Shown: positions 16,301 through 24,280 of the stretch, piece by piece
Layout of the letters: every line of letters begins with the position of its first letter
Numbering within the stretch: the first letter of the stretch is position 1
Assembly: GCA_049324115.1 (NCBI GenBank)
Contig: JBMOMN010000005.1
Location: 62,001-126,000 of the forward strand
Origin: UBA5796 sp040752455
Lineage (GTDB): Bacteria > Chloroflexota > Anaerolineae > Anaerolineales > Villigracilaceae
Reading direction: 5' to 3'
DNA length: 64,000 bases
Translations under genes and position numbers: made by a program
Notes under the pieces: model-generated
What the model was told of the DNA's origin: nothing
The model's database searches: none
What the model saw: only the letters and a program-made list of their open reading frames with translations

Positions 16301-17311
16301 ATGCCAGAACTCAGTGATATTTCCCGTGTGAAGGCCCAGCATCAGAAGGCGATTTTTTCCAAACCCAACGTGGTCGGCGTGGGTGCGGGTTACAAGGTGT
16401 CGAAAGGCGTCAAAACTGACAACCTGAGCGTGGTGGTGTTGGTGCGCCGGAAGGTGCCCGTCTCGACCCTGTCAGCGGAGGCCGTGGTGCCCAAGACCCT
16501 GGATGGTGTGCCGGTGGACGTGATCGAGGTCGGGGACTTGCGCGCCCTGGCCGCCCCGACCGACCGTTACCGTCCCGCGCCGGGCGGCGTGAGCATCGGC
16601 CATTACCAGATCACCGCCGGGACCCTGGGCGTGGTCGTCAAAGACCGGACGACGGGCCTGCGCCTGATCCTTTCGAACAACCACGTGCTGGCCAACAGCA
16701 ACGCCGCCAGCATCGGCGACCCGATCTTGCAACCCGGCCCCTACGACGGCGGCAACCAGGCCAACGACACCATCGCCCACCTGGAACACTTCCAGCCAAT
16801 TGACTTCGGCGACGCGCCGGGGACCTGCTCGATTGCCGGCGGGGTGGCTTCGCTGGCCAATATCGTTGCCATCCTGCTGGGTTCCAGCCACCGGCTCGAA
16901 GCGCGCAAGATCAGCCCCCAGGCGGTCAACCAGATCGACGCGGCCCTGGCGAAACCGGTCAACGATGCCGACGTGCTCGACGAGATCCTGAACATCGGCA
17001 CAGTGACCGGGGTCGAACCGGCGGTGCTGGGCATGAGCCTGCGCAAATCCGGGCGGACGACCGGCTTCACCACCGGCACCGTGGACGTGCTTGGCGCGAC
17101 GGTGCAGGTCAGCTACGGGACCGGCAAGATCGCCACCTTCGAAAATCAGATCGTCTCCGGGCCGATGTCGCAGGGCGGCGACTCGGGTTCGCTGGTCGTC
17201 ACCGGCGACGATCCGCCACGGGCGGTGGGGCTGCTCTTCGCCGGGTCCGACCAGACGACCGTCATGAACCCGATCCAGAGCGTGCTGGACACGTTAAACG
17301 TGACGTTCTAA
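16301..17311 (+). CDS. Trypsin-like serine protease with N-terminal accessory domain
   Basis: A 336-residue protein without signal peptide. The first 85 residues (NVVGVGAGYKVSKGVKTDNL, VVLVRRKVP, LDGVPVDVIEVG) form an accessory domain. A chymotrypsin-fold domain follows, with His128 (SNNHVLAN), Asp213 (QIDAAL) and Ser295 (GGDSGS), a complete catalytic triad. This arrangement resembles the Nal1-like group of proteases. A good AAGGAGAG site precedes the ATG at 16301; the longer open frame upstream is not used. The next gene is a free-standing copy of the accessory domain. Substrate unknown. Confidence 0.85.
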   Translation: MPELSDISRVKAQHQKAIFSKPNVVGVGAGYKVSKGVKTDNLSVVVLVRRKVPVSTLSAEAVVPKTLDGVPVDVIEVGDLRALAAPTDRYRPAPGGVSIGHYQITAGTLGVVVKDRTTGLRLILSNNHVLANSNAASIGDPILQPGPYDGGNQANDTIAHLEHFQPIDFGDAPGTCSIAGGVASLANIVAILLGSSHRLEARKISPQAVNQIDAALAKPVNDADVLDEILNIGTVTGVEPAVLGMSLRKSGRTTGFTTGTVDVLGATVQVSYGTGKIATFENQIVSGPMSQGGDSGSLVVTGDDPPRAVGLLFAGSDQTTVMNPIQSVLDTLNVTF

Positions 17312-17315
17312 CTTT

Positions 17316-17349
17316 AGACCCTAAAGGTTTCCAAAAACCTTTAGGGTCT
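17316..17349 (+). terminator. Perfect-arm hairpin between the protease and its accessory-domain paralogue
   Basis: Arms AGACCCTAAAGG(TTT) and CCTTTAGGGTCT with a short CCAAAAA loop. It starts five bases after the protease stop codon. No strong T-tract follows, so it may only reduce transcription into the next gene. Confidence 0.6.
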
Positions 17350-17363
17350 GGTAAAAAATCATA

Positions 17364-17618
17364 ATGGATGATGAGTATCAAAAAATCCTGGCCGTGAAAA
17401 AGGCCAAAGAATCTGAATTATTGAAGAAGGCCTACGTGGTGGGTGTGGGCGTTGGATTCCGCAAGAAGGGCGGGGTCAAGACCGGCGAGATGGCGCTGGT
17501 CGTGATGGTGCGCAAGAAAGTGCCCATGCAGCAGTTGTCTGCCAAAGACCGCGTCCCTGCAACGCTGGAGGGCGTGCCCGTGGATGTTCAGGAAGTGGGG
17601 GAGTTGAAGGCGCAGTAA
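17364..17618 (+). CDS. Free-standing paralogue of the protease N-terminal domain
   Basis: An 84-residue protein. It aligns over its whole length with residues 11-82 of the upstream protease: AYVVGVGVGFRKKGGVKTGEM against NVVGVGAGYKVSKGVKTDNL, VMVRKKVPMQQLSAKDRVP against VLVRRKVPVSTLSAEAVVP, and LEGVPVDVQEVGEL against LDGVPVDVIEVGDL. It contains no catalytic residues. It follows the protease by 52 bp, across a hairpin. A role as folding helper, inhibitor or targeting partner is plausible from prodomain logic but is inference. The ATG lacks a clear ribosome site. Confidence 0.75.
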   Translation: MDDEYQKILAVKKAKESELLKKAYVVGVGVGFRKKGGVKTGEMALVVMVRKKVPMQQLSAKDRVPATLEGVPVDVQEVGELKAQ

Positions 17619-17621
17619 AAC

Positions 17622-18401
17622 CTACGCCCGGATCGGCAGCATGTAACCGCCATCTACCGTTATCACCTGGCCCCGGATCATGGACGCGGCCGGTGAGCAC
17701 AGAAATCCGACCACTTCGGCCACGTCTTCGGGCTGGACCAGGCGTCCGGCGGGCGTGGCCGATTTGACTCTTTCGATGATTTGCCTGTCCTGGTTGATCA
17801 CGTCGAAGTGGTCGAGGGCTTCGGTCTCGACCACGCCGGGCGAAACGGCATTGACGACGATGTTCTGCGGGGCGAGTTCGACCGCCAGGTAGCGGGTGAG
17901 GGCTTCGATGGCGGCCTTGCTGGCCCCGACCACCACGTATCCCGGCATGACGTGGGTCGAGCCGTAACTGGTCAGGCTGACGATAGCCCCGCCGCCGCGT
18001 TGTTCCATCAGCGGGGCGGCGCGCTGGGCCATGAAAAGCAGCGACCGGGCGTTGATATTCATCGTCCAGTCCCAGCCTTTGGGCTTTTGCTCCATCACCG
18101 GGCGGTTGTAACCGGAAGCGGCGTTGTGGACCAGGATGTCCAGCCCGCCGAAAGCGGCTTCTATCTCGTCGAACAGGCGGGCGATGTCGTCCAGGTCGCC
18201 CGCGTCGGCTTTGACCGTCAGGGCGCGGCGGCCCAGGCTTTCGATTTCGGCGGCGGTCTGCTCGGCGGGAGCGCGGTTGCGGAAGTAGTTGACTACCACG
18301 TCCGCGCCGTGTCGGGCGAAGTGCAGGGCGATAGCGCGTCCGATGCCCCGCCCCGAGCCGGTAACCAGGACGGTTTTGTTGGCGAAGGGGAGAGTGTCCA
18401 T
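17622..18401 (-). CDS. fabL: Enoyl-ACP reductase, FabL type (SDR family)
   Basis: A 259-residue short-chain dehydrogenase. The NADP-binding motif TGSGRGIG lies at residues 14-21. The active-site spacing is Tyr-x6-Lys (GYVVVGASK), which marks enoyl reductases rather than the Tyr-x3-Lys of ordinary ketoreductases. Long stretches resemble Bacillus FabL: DWTMNINARSLLFMAQ, AIEALTRYLAVELAP, IVVNAVSPGVVETEALDHF, MIRGQVITVDGG. It reduces the enoyl-ACP double bond in fatty-acid elongation. I start at the ATG at 18401, eight bases after the zinc-ribbon gene, which excludes an unrelated upstream extension. Confidence 0.82.
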   Translation of the reverse strand: MDTLPFANKTVLVTGSGRGIGRAIALHFARHGADVVVNYFRNRAPAEQTAAEIESLGRRALTVKADAGDLDDIARLFDEIEAAFGGLDILVHNAASGYNRPVMEQKPKGWDWTMNINARSLLFMAQRAAPLMEQRGGGAIVSLTSYGSTHVMPGYVVVGASKAAIEALTRYLAVELAPQNIVVNAVSPGVVETEALDHFDVINQDRQIIERVKSATPAGRLVQPEDVAEVVGFLCSPAASMIRGQVITVDGGYMLPIRA

Positions 18402-18409
18402 GTGGGTTT

Positions 18410-18607
18410 TCAATCGAGATAGATGTTCAGGTCCGAGCAGTCGAAGCGGCTGCCGCAGTTGGGGCAGGTGACTTTGCACCGGCGCTCGACCATCCGGGAG
18501 CCGCAACGGTCGCAGGTGTAGGTCCGTTTGGCGGGAGCCGGCCGGGGATCGGCACTGAGCGCAGTCGAAACGTCCAGGGCGGGAGCTTGGTCAGGGCTGC
18601 GGGTCAT
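18410..18607 (-). CDS. Small zinc-ribbon protein
   Basis: A 65-residue protein: about 28 residues of low-complexity Pro/Ala sequence and then one zinc ribbon, TCDRCGSRMV...VTCPNCGSRFD, with two CxxC pairs, ending in a hydrophobic-acidic tail (SDLNIYLD). It overlaps the end of the DUF309 gene and is followed closely by fabL, so the three form one operon. Such mini-ribbons usually bind nucleic acid or a protein partner; the function here is unknown. Confidence 0.7.
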   Translation of the reverse strand: MTRSPDQAPALDVSTALSADPRPAPAKRTYTCDRCGSRMVERRCKVTCPNCGSRFDCSDLNIYLD

Positions 18608-18983
18608 AGTCCACCGGTTTCAACTCGCTCAGGTCGAACTGGCTCAACTTGTCCGCACCCAGCTCGCGGACGCGGGTGATGGCCTGGCCCAGGTCCCGGC
18701 GCAGCTTGCCGACGTTGATCCCGCGGCAGGTCTCCGGCCAGTCCACCAGCCACTTCTGGCTGCGGACATAGACCTTGATCGCCCCGAGATAATTATTCCT
18801 TGAGATGTGCAGGTAGACCACCGCTGCCTGCAAAATGCCCCGGTACAGTTCACGGATCGGGTCGCGGGTCTCGCGCCAGGCGTCTTCGAGGGCCTCGTGC
18901 GCCTCGAAATACTCCCCGGCGTTGAACAGTTCCAGCCCCTCGAGGACGCGCGGGGGCAAGCTGCCGTGACATAAATCGGACAT
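18591..18983 (-). CDS. DUF309 domain protein
   Basis: A 130-residue helical protein with the DUF309 signature: FNAGEYFEAHEALEDAWRE near residues 20-38, then RELYRGILQAAVVYLHISRNNYLGAIKVY. The conserved HE pair and YRG/QAA segments are intact. Function of the family is not known. It is the first gene of the DUF309, zinc ribbon, fabL operon on the minus strand. Confidence 0.88.
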   Translation of the reverse strand: MSDLCHGSLPPRVLEGLELFNAGEYFEAHEALEDAWRETRDPIRELYRGILQAAVVYLHISRNNYLGAIKVYVRSQKWLVDWPETCRGINVGKLRRDLGQAITRVRELGADKLSQFDLSELKPVDYDPQP

Positions 18984-19016
18984 GGTTGGGAGTATATCAT
19001 GTAGAATCTCTACTCA

Positions 19017-19081
19017 CTGCAAAATACACACCACGAAACACGCATTACGCAATACGCATTCCGCAACACGCACGGATTCCC
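19017..19081. repeat. Low-complexity ACGCAATACG-type repeat (copy 1)
   Basis: A run of degenerate units such as CACGAAACACGC, ATTACGCAATACGC and ATTCCGCAACACGC between divergent genes. Similar runs lie at 24174-24243 and 27822-27867. No coding signal. Confidence 0.55.
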
Positions 19082-19162
19082 CAACAAACTCCATCCTCCT
19101 CTCCTCCCAAATCCGCTCTGGCGAGGGATTTGGAGCCGGTTTGGGGATGGTAAAATGACCTC

Positions 19163-20044
19163 ATGCTGGCAAATTTCCGCTCCGCGCATAAACGGCAGAT
19201 CATCCTGGCGGCGGCAGGGCTGGCCCTGCTGGCCCTGACCCTGCTCGCAGCCGGCCTGACCCGGACCGAATTCCGTTCGGCGGAGCAATACGTCGAAGCC
19301 GAGCCGACCGCCGCCGAAGAAACGGCGCCCAGGCTCCAGCCCCTGCCGGCCCCTCCGCCCTCCGGCAATGAAATCTTCATTTTGCTCGCGCTCGCGACCC
19401 TGCTGGCGGTGATCGGCCTGATGAACCGGGAGGGCCGCAAGCGCGTCCTGTGGTCGGTCCTGTGGTTCTCGTTCATGCTGCTGGTGGCCTACGTGTTGTC
19501 GTCCAATTCAGAGGCTGAAGCGACCGGCCCGCTCGATGCCCTCCGCTCACCGGACCTGGGGGCTGGCCCCGTGGCGGTGAAGGAAGCCACCGAAGTGGCC
19601 TTCGATCCGCCGCGCCCGGCCTCGTGGATCAACTACCTGGTCAGCTTCGCCCTGGTCAGCCTGCTCGGGGCGGGCGGCTGGTTCCTCTGGCGCTGGCTGA
19701 AACCTCCCGCACCCACGCCCCTGCAGGAGATCGGTTACGTGGCCCGCATGACCCTGAGCGAACTCGAATCGGGCAGCGACTGGCAGGATGCCGTGGTGCG
19801 CGCCTACGTGCGGATGAGCGAAGTCGTCAACCGCCAGCGCGGCTTGCAGCGCCCGGAGGGGATGACCGCCAGCGAGTTCACCCTGCGCCTGGAGCGCGCC
19901 GGACTTCCGGCTGATTCCGTCAGAAGACTGACCCGGCTCTTCGAGTCCGTCCGTTATGGCGGACGCAGCGCCAGCCAGGACCAGGTGATCGAGGCCTCCA
20001 ATTGCCTGACGTCCATCATGGAAGCCTGCGGGGTCGAAGCATGA
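19163..20044 (+). CDS. DUF4129 domain membrane protein
   Basis: A 293-residue protein with four hydrophobic segments (near residues 13-32, 72-88, 96-112 and 155-175) and a cytoplasmic C-terminal DUF4129 domain: DWQDAVVRAYVRMSEVVNRQRGLQRPEGMTASEF and RLTRLFESVRYGGR. DUF4129 proteins are found with MoxR and DUF58 genes, as here, and often with transglutaminases. It overlaps the next gene by four bases (ATGA) and starts the operon. Probably part of a membrane-associated MoxR/DUF58 system of unknown output. Confidence 0.82.
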   Translation: MLANFRSAHKRQIILAAAGLALLALTLLAAGLTRTEFRSAEQYVEAEPTAAEETAPRLQPLPAPPPSGNEIFILLALATLLAVIGLMNREGRKRVLWSVLWFSFMLLVAYVLSSNSEAEATGPLDALRSPDLGAGPVAVKEATEVAFDPPRPASWINYLVSFALVSLLGAGGWFLWRWLKPPAPTPLQEIGYVARMTLSELESGSDWQDAVVRAYVRMSEVVNRQRGLQRPEGMTASEFTLRLERAGLPADSVRRLTRLFESVRYGGRSASQDQVIEASNCLTSIMEACGVEA

Positions 20045-20619
20045 GACGGCGCATCCGGGCGAACCTGTGGTGGCTGGTCCCGCTGCTGGCCTTGAGCGCC
20101 TTTGTCTTGCAGGACCTGTTCCGGGCGCTGGTCATCACCCCGCTGGCTTACGCCTGGTTCCGCCTGGGACTGTACTACCGGTCTGTGGCCGAGCCGGTGT
20201 ATTGGATCATCCTGACGGCCATCGTCGGGATGATCGCCCTGGGCAGCCTGGCGGGCGACCTCGGCCGGGGGCGGGCGCGCCGGAGGCCGGTCCCGCCGCC
20301 GAAGGGGCAGGTCGAAGCGCTGGCCTTCTGGCTGGCCCGCACCCGCAAAGGGACCTACTTCAAATGGCTGGTGGCGAACCGCCTCGGGCGGCTGGCCCGC
20401 TCCCTCGCAAGCCGCGACCGGCCGCCGGGTCCGGGAAGGATCGGGCTGGACGGGCGCGGCTGGGACGCGTCGCCCCACGTCCAGGATTATCTCGAAGCCG
20501 GGCTGGAGCGTTCGTCCACAGACTTCAACCAACCGAATTTATTTTCACGTCCGAAGAAAACCGTTTTAGACATCCCCGTTTCAGATGCGGTGGACTATCT
20601 CGAAGATTACATGGAGTGA
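20041..20619 (+). CDS. Membrane protein of the MoxR/DUF58 operon
   Basis: A 192-residue protein with two hydrophobic segments (about residues 8-28 and 55-75) and a basic cytoplasmic C-half. No family recognised. The ATG at 20041 overlaps the DUF4129 stop and follows MRRR-type positive residues, giving an N-in topology. It lies between the DUF4129 gene and the MoxR ATPase, so it probably works in the same complex. Confidence 0.75.
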   Translation: MRRRIRANLWWLVPLLALSAFVLQDLFRALVITPLAYAWFRLGLYYRSVAEPVYWIILTAIVGMIALGSLAGDLGRGRARRRPVPPPKGQVEALAFWLARTRKGTYFKWLVANRLGRLARSLASRDRPPGPGRIGLDGRGWDASPHVQDYLEAGLERSSTDFNQPNLFSRPKKTVLDIPVSDAVDYLEDYME

Positions 20620-20623
20620 CACA

Positions 20624-21586
20624 GTGGCCGTAAATATTCGCGACGTATCCCAAACCAGCCGGAAGGTGCTCGACGAAGTGGAGCGGGCCGTGGTAGGCAA
20701 ACGCCCGCTGCTGGAGATGGTCATGGCCGCCGTTTTGGCCGGCGGGCACGTGCTTTTGGAGGACTATCCCGGCCTGGGCAAGACCCTGATCGCCCGCAGT
20801 TTCGCGGCCGTGCTGGGCCTGGACTTCAAGCGCATCCAGTTCACGCCTGACCTGCTGCCGGGCGACATCACCGGCGGGTACGTTTTCAACCGCAGCGAGA
20901 GCAGGTTCGAGCTGCGCCGCGGCCCGATCTTCGCCAACATCATCCTGGCCGACGAGATCAACCGGGCTTCGCCCAAGACCCAGTCGGCGCTGCTGGAGGC
21001 GATGCAGGAGGGACAGGTGACGCTTGAGGGCGAGACCCTGACCCTGCCGGAGCCGTTTTTGGTATTAGCCACTCAGAACCCGATCGAGTACGAAGGCACG
21101 TTCCCGCTGCCCGAAGCCCAACTCGACCGTTTCATGCTCAAGCTGGCGGTCGGCTACCCCAGCGTGGTCCAGGAGCGCGAGATCCTGCACCGCCGCCGCG
21201 TCCGCCACCAGGACGAAGTGACCCTGGCCCCGGTCACGGACGCCCGAACCCTGCTCGACATGCGCCGGGCTATCGAGGAAGTCCACCTCGAAGAAGACCT
21301 GGAAAACTACATCGCCACCCTGGTCCACGAGACCCGCAGCGACCGGCGGGTGGCGGTGGGGGCCAGCCCGCGCGGCTCGCTGGCGTTCCTCAAGATGGCC
21401 CGCGCCAATGCCGTGCTGAACGACCGCGATTACGTCATCCCCGACGACGTGAAACGCTTCGCCGTGCCGGTGCTCAGCCACCGCCTGATCCTCCAGCCGG
21501 AGTTCTGGATGGCCTCCCGCGTCGCCGACGACGTGATCTCCGACATTTTCGACCGGGTCCCCGTGCCCGTGATCGCAAAGTTATGA
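20624..21586 (+). CDS. MoxR-family AAA+ ATPase
   Basis: A 320-residue AAA+ protein. Walker A is EDYPGLGKT, Walker B is ILADEINRASPKTQSALLEAMQEG, sensor 1 is ATQNPIEYEGTFPLPEAQLDRF. The C-terminal lid carries GASPRGSLAFLKMARANA and the DYVIPDDVK stretch. All are textbook MoxR motifs. The start is a GTG at 20624, five bases after the previous stop; an upstream ATG lies inside the previous gene. MoxR ATPases act as chaperones for DUF58/VWA proteins, and the next gene is a DUF58 protein. Confidence 0.92.
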   Translation: MAVNIRDVSQTSRKVLDEVERAVVGKRPLLEMVMAAVLAGGHVLLEDYPGLGKTLIARSFAAVLGLDFKRIQFTPDLLPGDITGGYVFNRSESRFELRRGPIFANIILADEINRASPKTQSALLEAMQEGQVTLEGETLTLPEPFLVLATQNPIEYEGTFPLPEAQLDRFMLKLAVGYPSVVQEREILHRRRVRHQDEVTLAPVTDARTLLDMRRAIEEVHLEEDLENYIATLVHETRSDRRVAVGASPRGSLAFLKMARANAVLNDRDYVIPDDVKRFAVPVLSHRLILQPEFWMASRVADDVISDIFDRVPVPVIAKL

Positions 21587-21603
21587 GATTTAACCGCGGA
21601 GCA

Positions 21604-21641
21604 CACAGATGGTCACGCTTCAAGCGTGACCTACATCTGTG
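21604..21641. repeat. Palindrome with GGTCACGCTT...AAGCGTGACC core
   Basis: CACAGAT, GGTCACGCTT, AAGCGTGACC, ATCTGTG: a long hairpin between the MoxR and DUF58 genes. A shorter relative (GTCACGTT...AACGTGAC) lies at 23554-23573. Confidence 0.7.
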
Positions 21642-21655
21642 GTGAGTTTTTCTCC

Positions 21656-22936
21656 ATGCGCCGTAGCTTGCTGATCGGTTTCCTCTTCTTCGCCTTGATG
21701 ATGACCGGGCTGGCCTCCCTGGACGGGGCTTTTCTGGCCTTGGCCCTGCCGTTTGGCGTCTACCTGTATTTCGGGCTGTGGCGCGCCCCGGCGGACCTGG
21801 ACCTCCGCGTCTCCCGGCAAATTGATATCGAGCGCGCCCCGCTCGAAACCCCCGCCACCGTCACCCTGACCGTCACCAACCGGGGCGGGCGGCTGGAGGA
21901 AGCGACCCTCGAAGACCTGATCTATCCCGAACTGAAAGTCGTCTCCGGTGAACCCCGCCGCCTGCTGGCCCTCGCCCCCGGCGAGACCTTCACCTGGAGT
22001 TACAAAGTCACCGGGCCGCGCGGCTACTATCCTTTCCCCGAAGTGCGGATCATCGCCAACGACTATTTCAACCTCGTCCGGCGCGTGACCACCGTCAAGA
22101 CCCCCGGCCAGTTGTTCATCCTGCCGCCGGTGCTGCGCCTGAAGAACGTCACCATCCGCCCGCGCCAGACCCGCGTCTACTCCGGCACAATCCCGGCCCG
22201 GGTCGGCGGCCCCGGCGTGGAATTTTTCGGTGTGCGCGAGTACCAGCCCGGCGACCCGCCGCATTGGATCAACTGGCACGCCAGCGCCCGCCACGAACAG
22301 GCCGTCTTCTCCAACGAATACGAACAGGAGCGCGTCGCCGACGTGGGCCTCATCGTGGACGGACGCCAGCGCACCGACCTGCGCCGCACGAGCCACTCGC
22401 TCTTCGAGCATACCGTCACCGCCGCAGCAGCCCTGGCCGACGCCTTCATCGCCTCCGGCAACCGGGTCGGGATGCTGGTCTACGGCGAGTTCCTGCATTG
22501 GACCTTCCCCGGCTATGGCCGCGTCCAGCGCGAGCGCATCCTGCAGGCCCTGGCCCGCGCCCGCACCGGCGAAAGCCAGGTCTTCGCCGACCTGGGCAAC
22601 ATCCCCACCCGCCTGTTCCCGGCCCACTCACAGCTGGTCCTGGTCAGCCCGGTGGTGGACGACGATGTCGAGACCCTCGTCCGCCTGCGCTCACGCGGCT
22701 ACCAGGTCATGCTCATCAGCCCCGACCCGGTCGCTTACGAACTGAGCGGCCTGCCCGAAACCGAAACCATCCGCACCGCCGCCCGCATCGTCCGCCTGGA
22801 GCGGAAGGTGCTGCTCAACCGCCTGCGCCGCGCCGGCGTCCAGGTGGTGGACTGGGACGTCTCGCAGCCGCTCGACCGCGTCGTCAAGGCCCGCCTCGGG
22901 CGTCCCCCCGGCTGGCTGCGGACCCTGGGGAGTTGA
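21656..22936 (+). CDS. DUF58 domain protein
   Basis: A 426-residue protein. It has an N-terminal hydrophobic hairpin (residues 5-38), a beta-rich domain (residues 45-150) and then the DUF58 domain with GVREYQPGDPPHWINWHASAR followed by a VWA-like fold (DVGLIVDGRQRTD). The C-terminus has the second half of the VWA fold (LVLVSPVVDDDVETLVRLRSRGYQVMLISPDP). It is the usual partner of the MoxR ATPase. The ATG at 21656 removes ten residues encoded by the palindrome region. Exact function unknown; envelope-related roles are often proposed. Confidence 0.88.
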   Translation: MRRSLLIGFLFFALMMTGLASLDGAFLALALPFGVYLYFGLWRAPADLDLRVSRQIDIERAPLETPATVTLTVTNRGGRLEEATLEDLIYPELKVVSGEPRRLLALAPGETFTWSYKVTGPRGYYPFPEVRIIANDYFNLVRRVTTVKTPGQLFILPPVLRLKNVTIRPRQTRVYSGTIPARVGGPGVEFFGVREYQPGDPPHWINWHASARHEQAVFSNEYEQERVADVGLIVDGRQRTDLRRTSHSLFEHTVTAAAALADAFIASGNRVGMLVYGEFLHWTFPGYGRVQRERILQALARARTGESQVFADLGNIPTRLFPAHSQLVLVSPVVDDDVETLVRLRSRGYQVMLISPDPVAYELSGLPETETIRTAARIVRLERKVLLNRLRRAGVQVVDWDVSQPLDRVVKARLGRPPGWLRTLGS

Positions 22937-22946
22937 TTTGGCCCGC

Positions 22947-23037
22947 GAGTGCGTCGCACCAGACCCTTGGACCAGTCCCGCTAAACCGGGTCTCTTTCCG
23001 CCGGGAAAAATCCCGAATGACAAGGTGCGACGCACCC
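22947..23037. repeat. Inverted-repeat element with GTGCGTCGCACC ends
   Basis: Arms GAGTGCGTCGCACC (22947-22960) and GGTGCGACGCACCC (23024-23037) enclose about 60 bases that contain two smaller GC hairpins. It lies between DUF58 and the next membrane protein gene. Confidence 0.6.
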
Positions 23038-23056
23038 TCCTCGTCCTGGAGTATGT

Positions 23057-23554
23057 ATGGCATTCATCGCTCAATTCATTGCCCTGATCATCGGGGCCGG
23101 CGCGCTCGCCTGGGCCTATTATACCGACGGACAGTTATTTCCCGCCCTCGGCCTGATTCTGCTCGCCATCTTCTGGACCCTCGGCCTGTCCCAGCGCTGG
23201 ACGTGGGTCCCGGCCCTGGGCTTGTTCCTGCTCACGGCTGCGGCCGGGGCCGGTCTCTGGCTCGACCTGCCCTTCGGCTGGATGCTGGCCGGCGCCCTCG
23301 GCGCGCTGCTGGCCTACGACCTGGCCGACTTCAACCGCCGCCTGCGCTCCGCCTCGAAGGAAGACAATGTTGCCCTCCTGGAACGCGCCCACCTGTTCCG
23401 GCTGGCGATCCTGCTCTTCATCGGCCTGGGGCTGTCCACGATTGCCATCCTGGTGCAGGTCGAATTCACCTTCGAGTGGCTGGCCTTCCTGGCCCTGGCC
23501 GGAGCCTGGGGCGTGAGCATGCTGGTCGGCTGGCTGCGGCGCGGCGGGGAGTAG
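23057..23554 (+). CDS. Polytopic membrane protein of unknown function
   Basis: A 165-residue protein with about six hydrophobic segments (for example FIAQFIALIIGAGALAWAY, LILLAIFWTLGL, VPALGLFLLTAAAGAGLWL, LAILLFIGLGLSTIAILVQ). No family recognised. It follows the DUF58 gene after an inverted-repeat element, so co-transcription is possible. It ends against a hairpin that separates it from the convergent kinase-like gene. Confidence 0.7.
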   Translation: MAFIAQFIALIIGAGALAWAYYTDGQLFPALGLILLAIFWTLGLSQRWTWVPALGLFLLTAAAGAGLWLDLPFGWMLAGALGALLAYDLADFNRRLRSASKEDNVALLERAHLFRLAILLFIGLGLSTIAILVQVEFTFEWLAFLALAGAWGVSMLVGWLRRGGE

Positions 23555-23573
23555 GTCACGTTTTCAACGTGAC
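23554..23573. terminator. Bidirectional hairpin between convergent genes
   Basis: GGTCACGTT-TTC-AACGTGAC. It contains the stop codon of the minus-strand gene and touches the stop codon of the plus-strand gene, as expected for a shared terminator. Confidence 0.5.
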
Positions 23574-24119
23574 GGCAAGACTTTCCAGCCAGGCGTCCGT
23601 CTCTTGCGGTTCCTTGAAGTGGAAAACTTTCAGGTGGGCGTACTGCGGCATGGCGAGCAGCAGGGGATAATCCCGTTTGCGCCGCCGGTAGGTCTTGAAC
23701 AGCCACTTGAAAAGCGACTCGTCCGACCAGAGCTTAAGGTGCGGCCAGAACGGCTCGGTATTGGTCCCCCACAGCACCTCCCGCGTCACTGCCCGGTGGA
23801 GGGTGCGCCGCAGCAGCCGCCGGAAGACCGTCCATAGCGGGTAATCTATCCAGATAACAGCCTGGGCGCGGGGCCAGGTGATCGGGCGGACTCGGCTGTA
23901 GTTCCCGGCGACGGCCCAGCGGTCCCCGCGCGTGGCGGCCTCCACTTTGGCGGCGAACTCGTCGTCGGGCGTCCCCTCCCAACCCGGCTTCCAGTACAGG
24001 GCATCCAGTTCGACAAAATCCAATCCCAGTTTCTGCGCCAGCCCCTCGGCCAGCGTGGACTTGCCTGATCCGGTCACACCGACCACGACCAGGCGCGTGT
24101 AAGGGAAAGGTTCGGGCAT
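23556..24119 (-). CDS. P-loop NTPase, adenylate kinase-like (FlaR/topology modulation type)
   Basis: A 187-residue soluble protein. The Walker A motif GVTGSGKSTLAEGLA lies at residues 14-28, followed by LDFVELDALYWKPGWEGTPDDEF, which is the hallmark of the small FlaR-like kinase family. WAVAGNYSRV and WIDYPLWTVFRRLLRRTL follow, with arginine-rich lid residues. The substrate is not known; members are nucleoside or nucleotide kinase-like. Good GAAAGGAG ribosome site. The last codons fall in a hairpin. Confidence 0.82.
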   Translation of the reverse strand: MPEPFPYTRLVVVGVTGSGKSTLAEGLAQKLGLDFVELDALYWKPGWEGTPDDEFAAKVEAATRGDRWAVAGNYSRVRPITWPRAQAVIWIDYPLWTVFRRLLRRTLHRAVTREVLWGTNTEPFWPHLKLWSDESLFKWLFKTYRRRKRDYPLLLAMPQYAHLKVFHFKEPQETDAWLESLAVTLKT

Positions 24120-24173
24120 TCGTCTCCTTTCGGTTTTGGGGAATGTCTGTTCGACGGGAGCGGGTATTATAAT

Positions 24174-24243
24174 GCGTGTTGCGTGTTGCGTGTTACGTGG
24201 TGCGTTTCGTTACACAATACGAAACACGTTACACGCTATATCC
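24174..24243. repeat. Low-complexity ACGCAATACG-type repeat (copy 2)
   Basis: GCGTGTTGCGTGTTGCGTGTTACG followed by ACACAATACGAAACACGTTACACGC, close in character to the runs at 19017 and 27822. It lies in the leader of the aminotransferase gene. Confidence 0.55.
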
Positions 24244-24280
24244 CGCACGCAACCCAAAAGATAAATACAAAGAGGCATTC

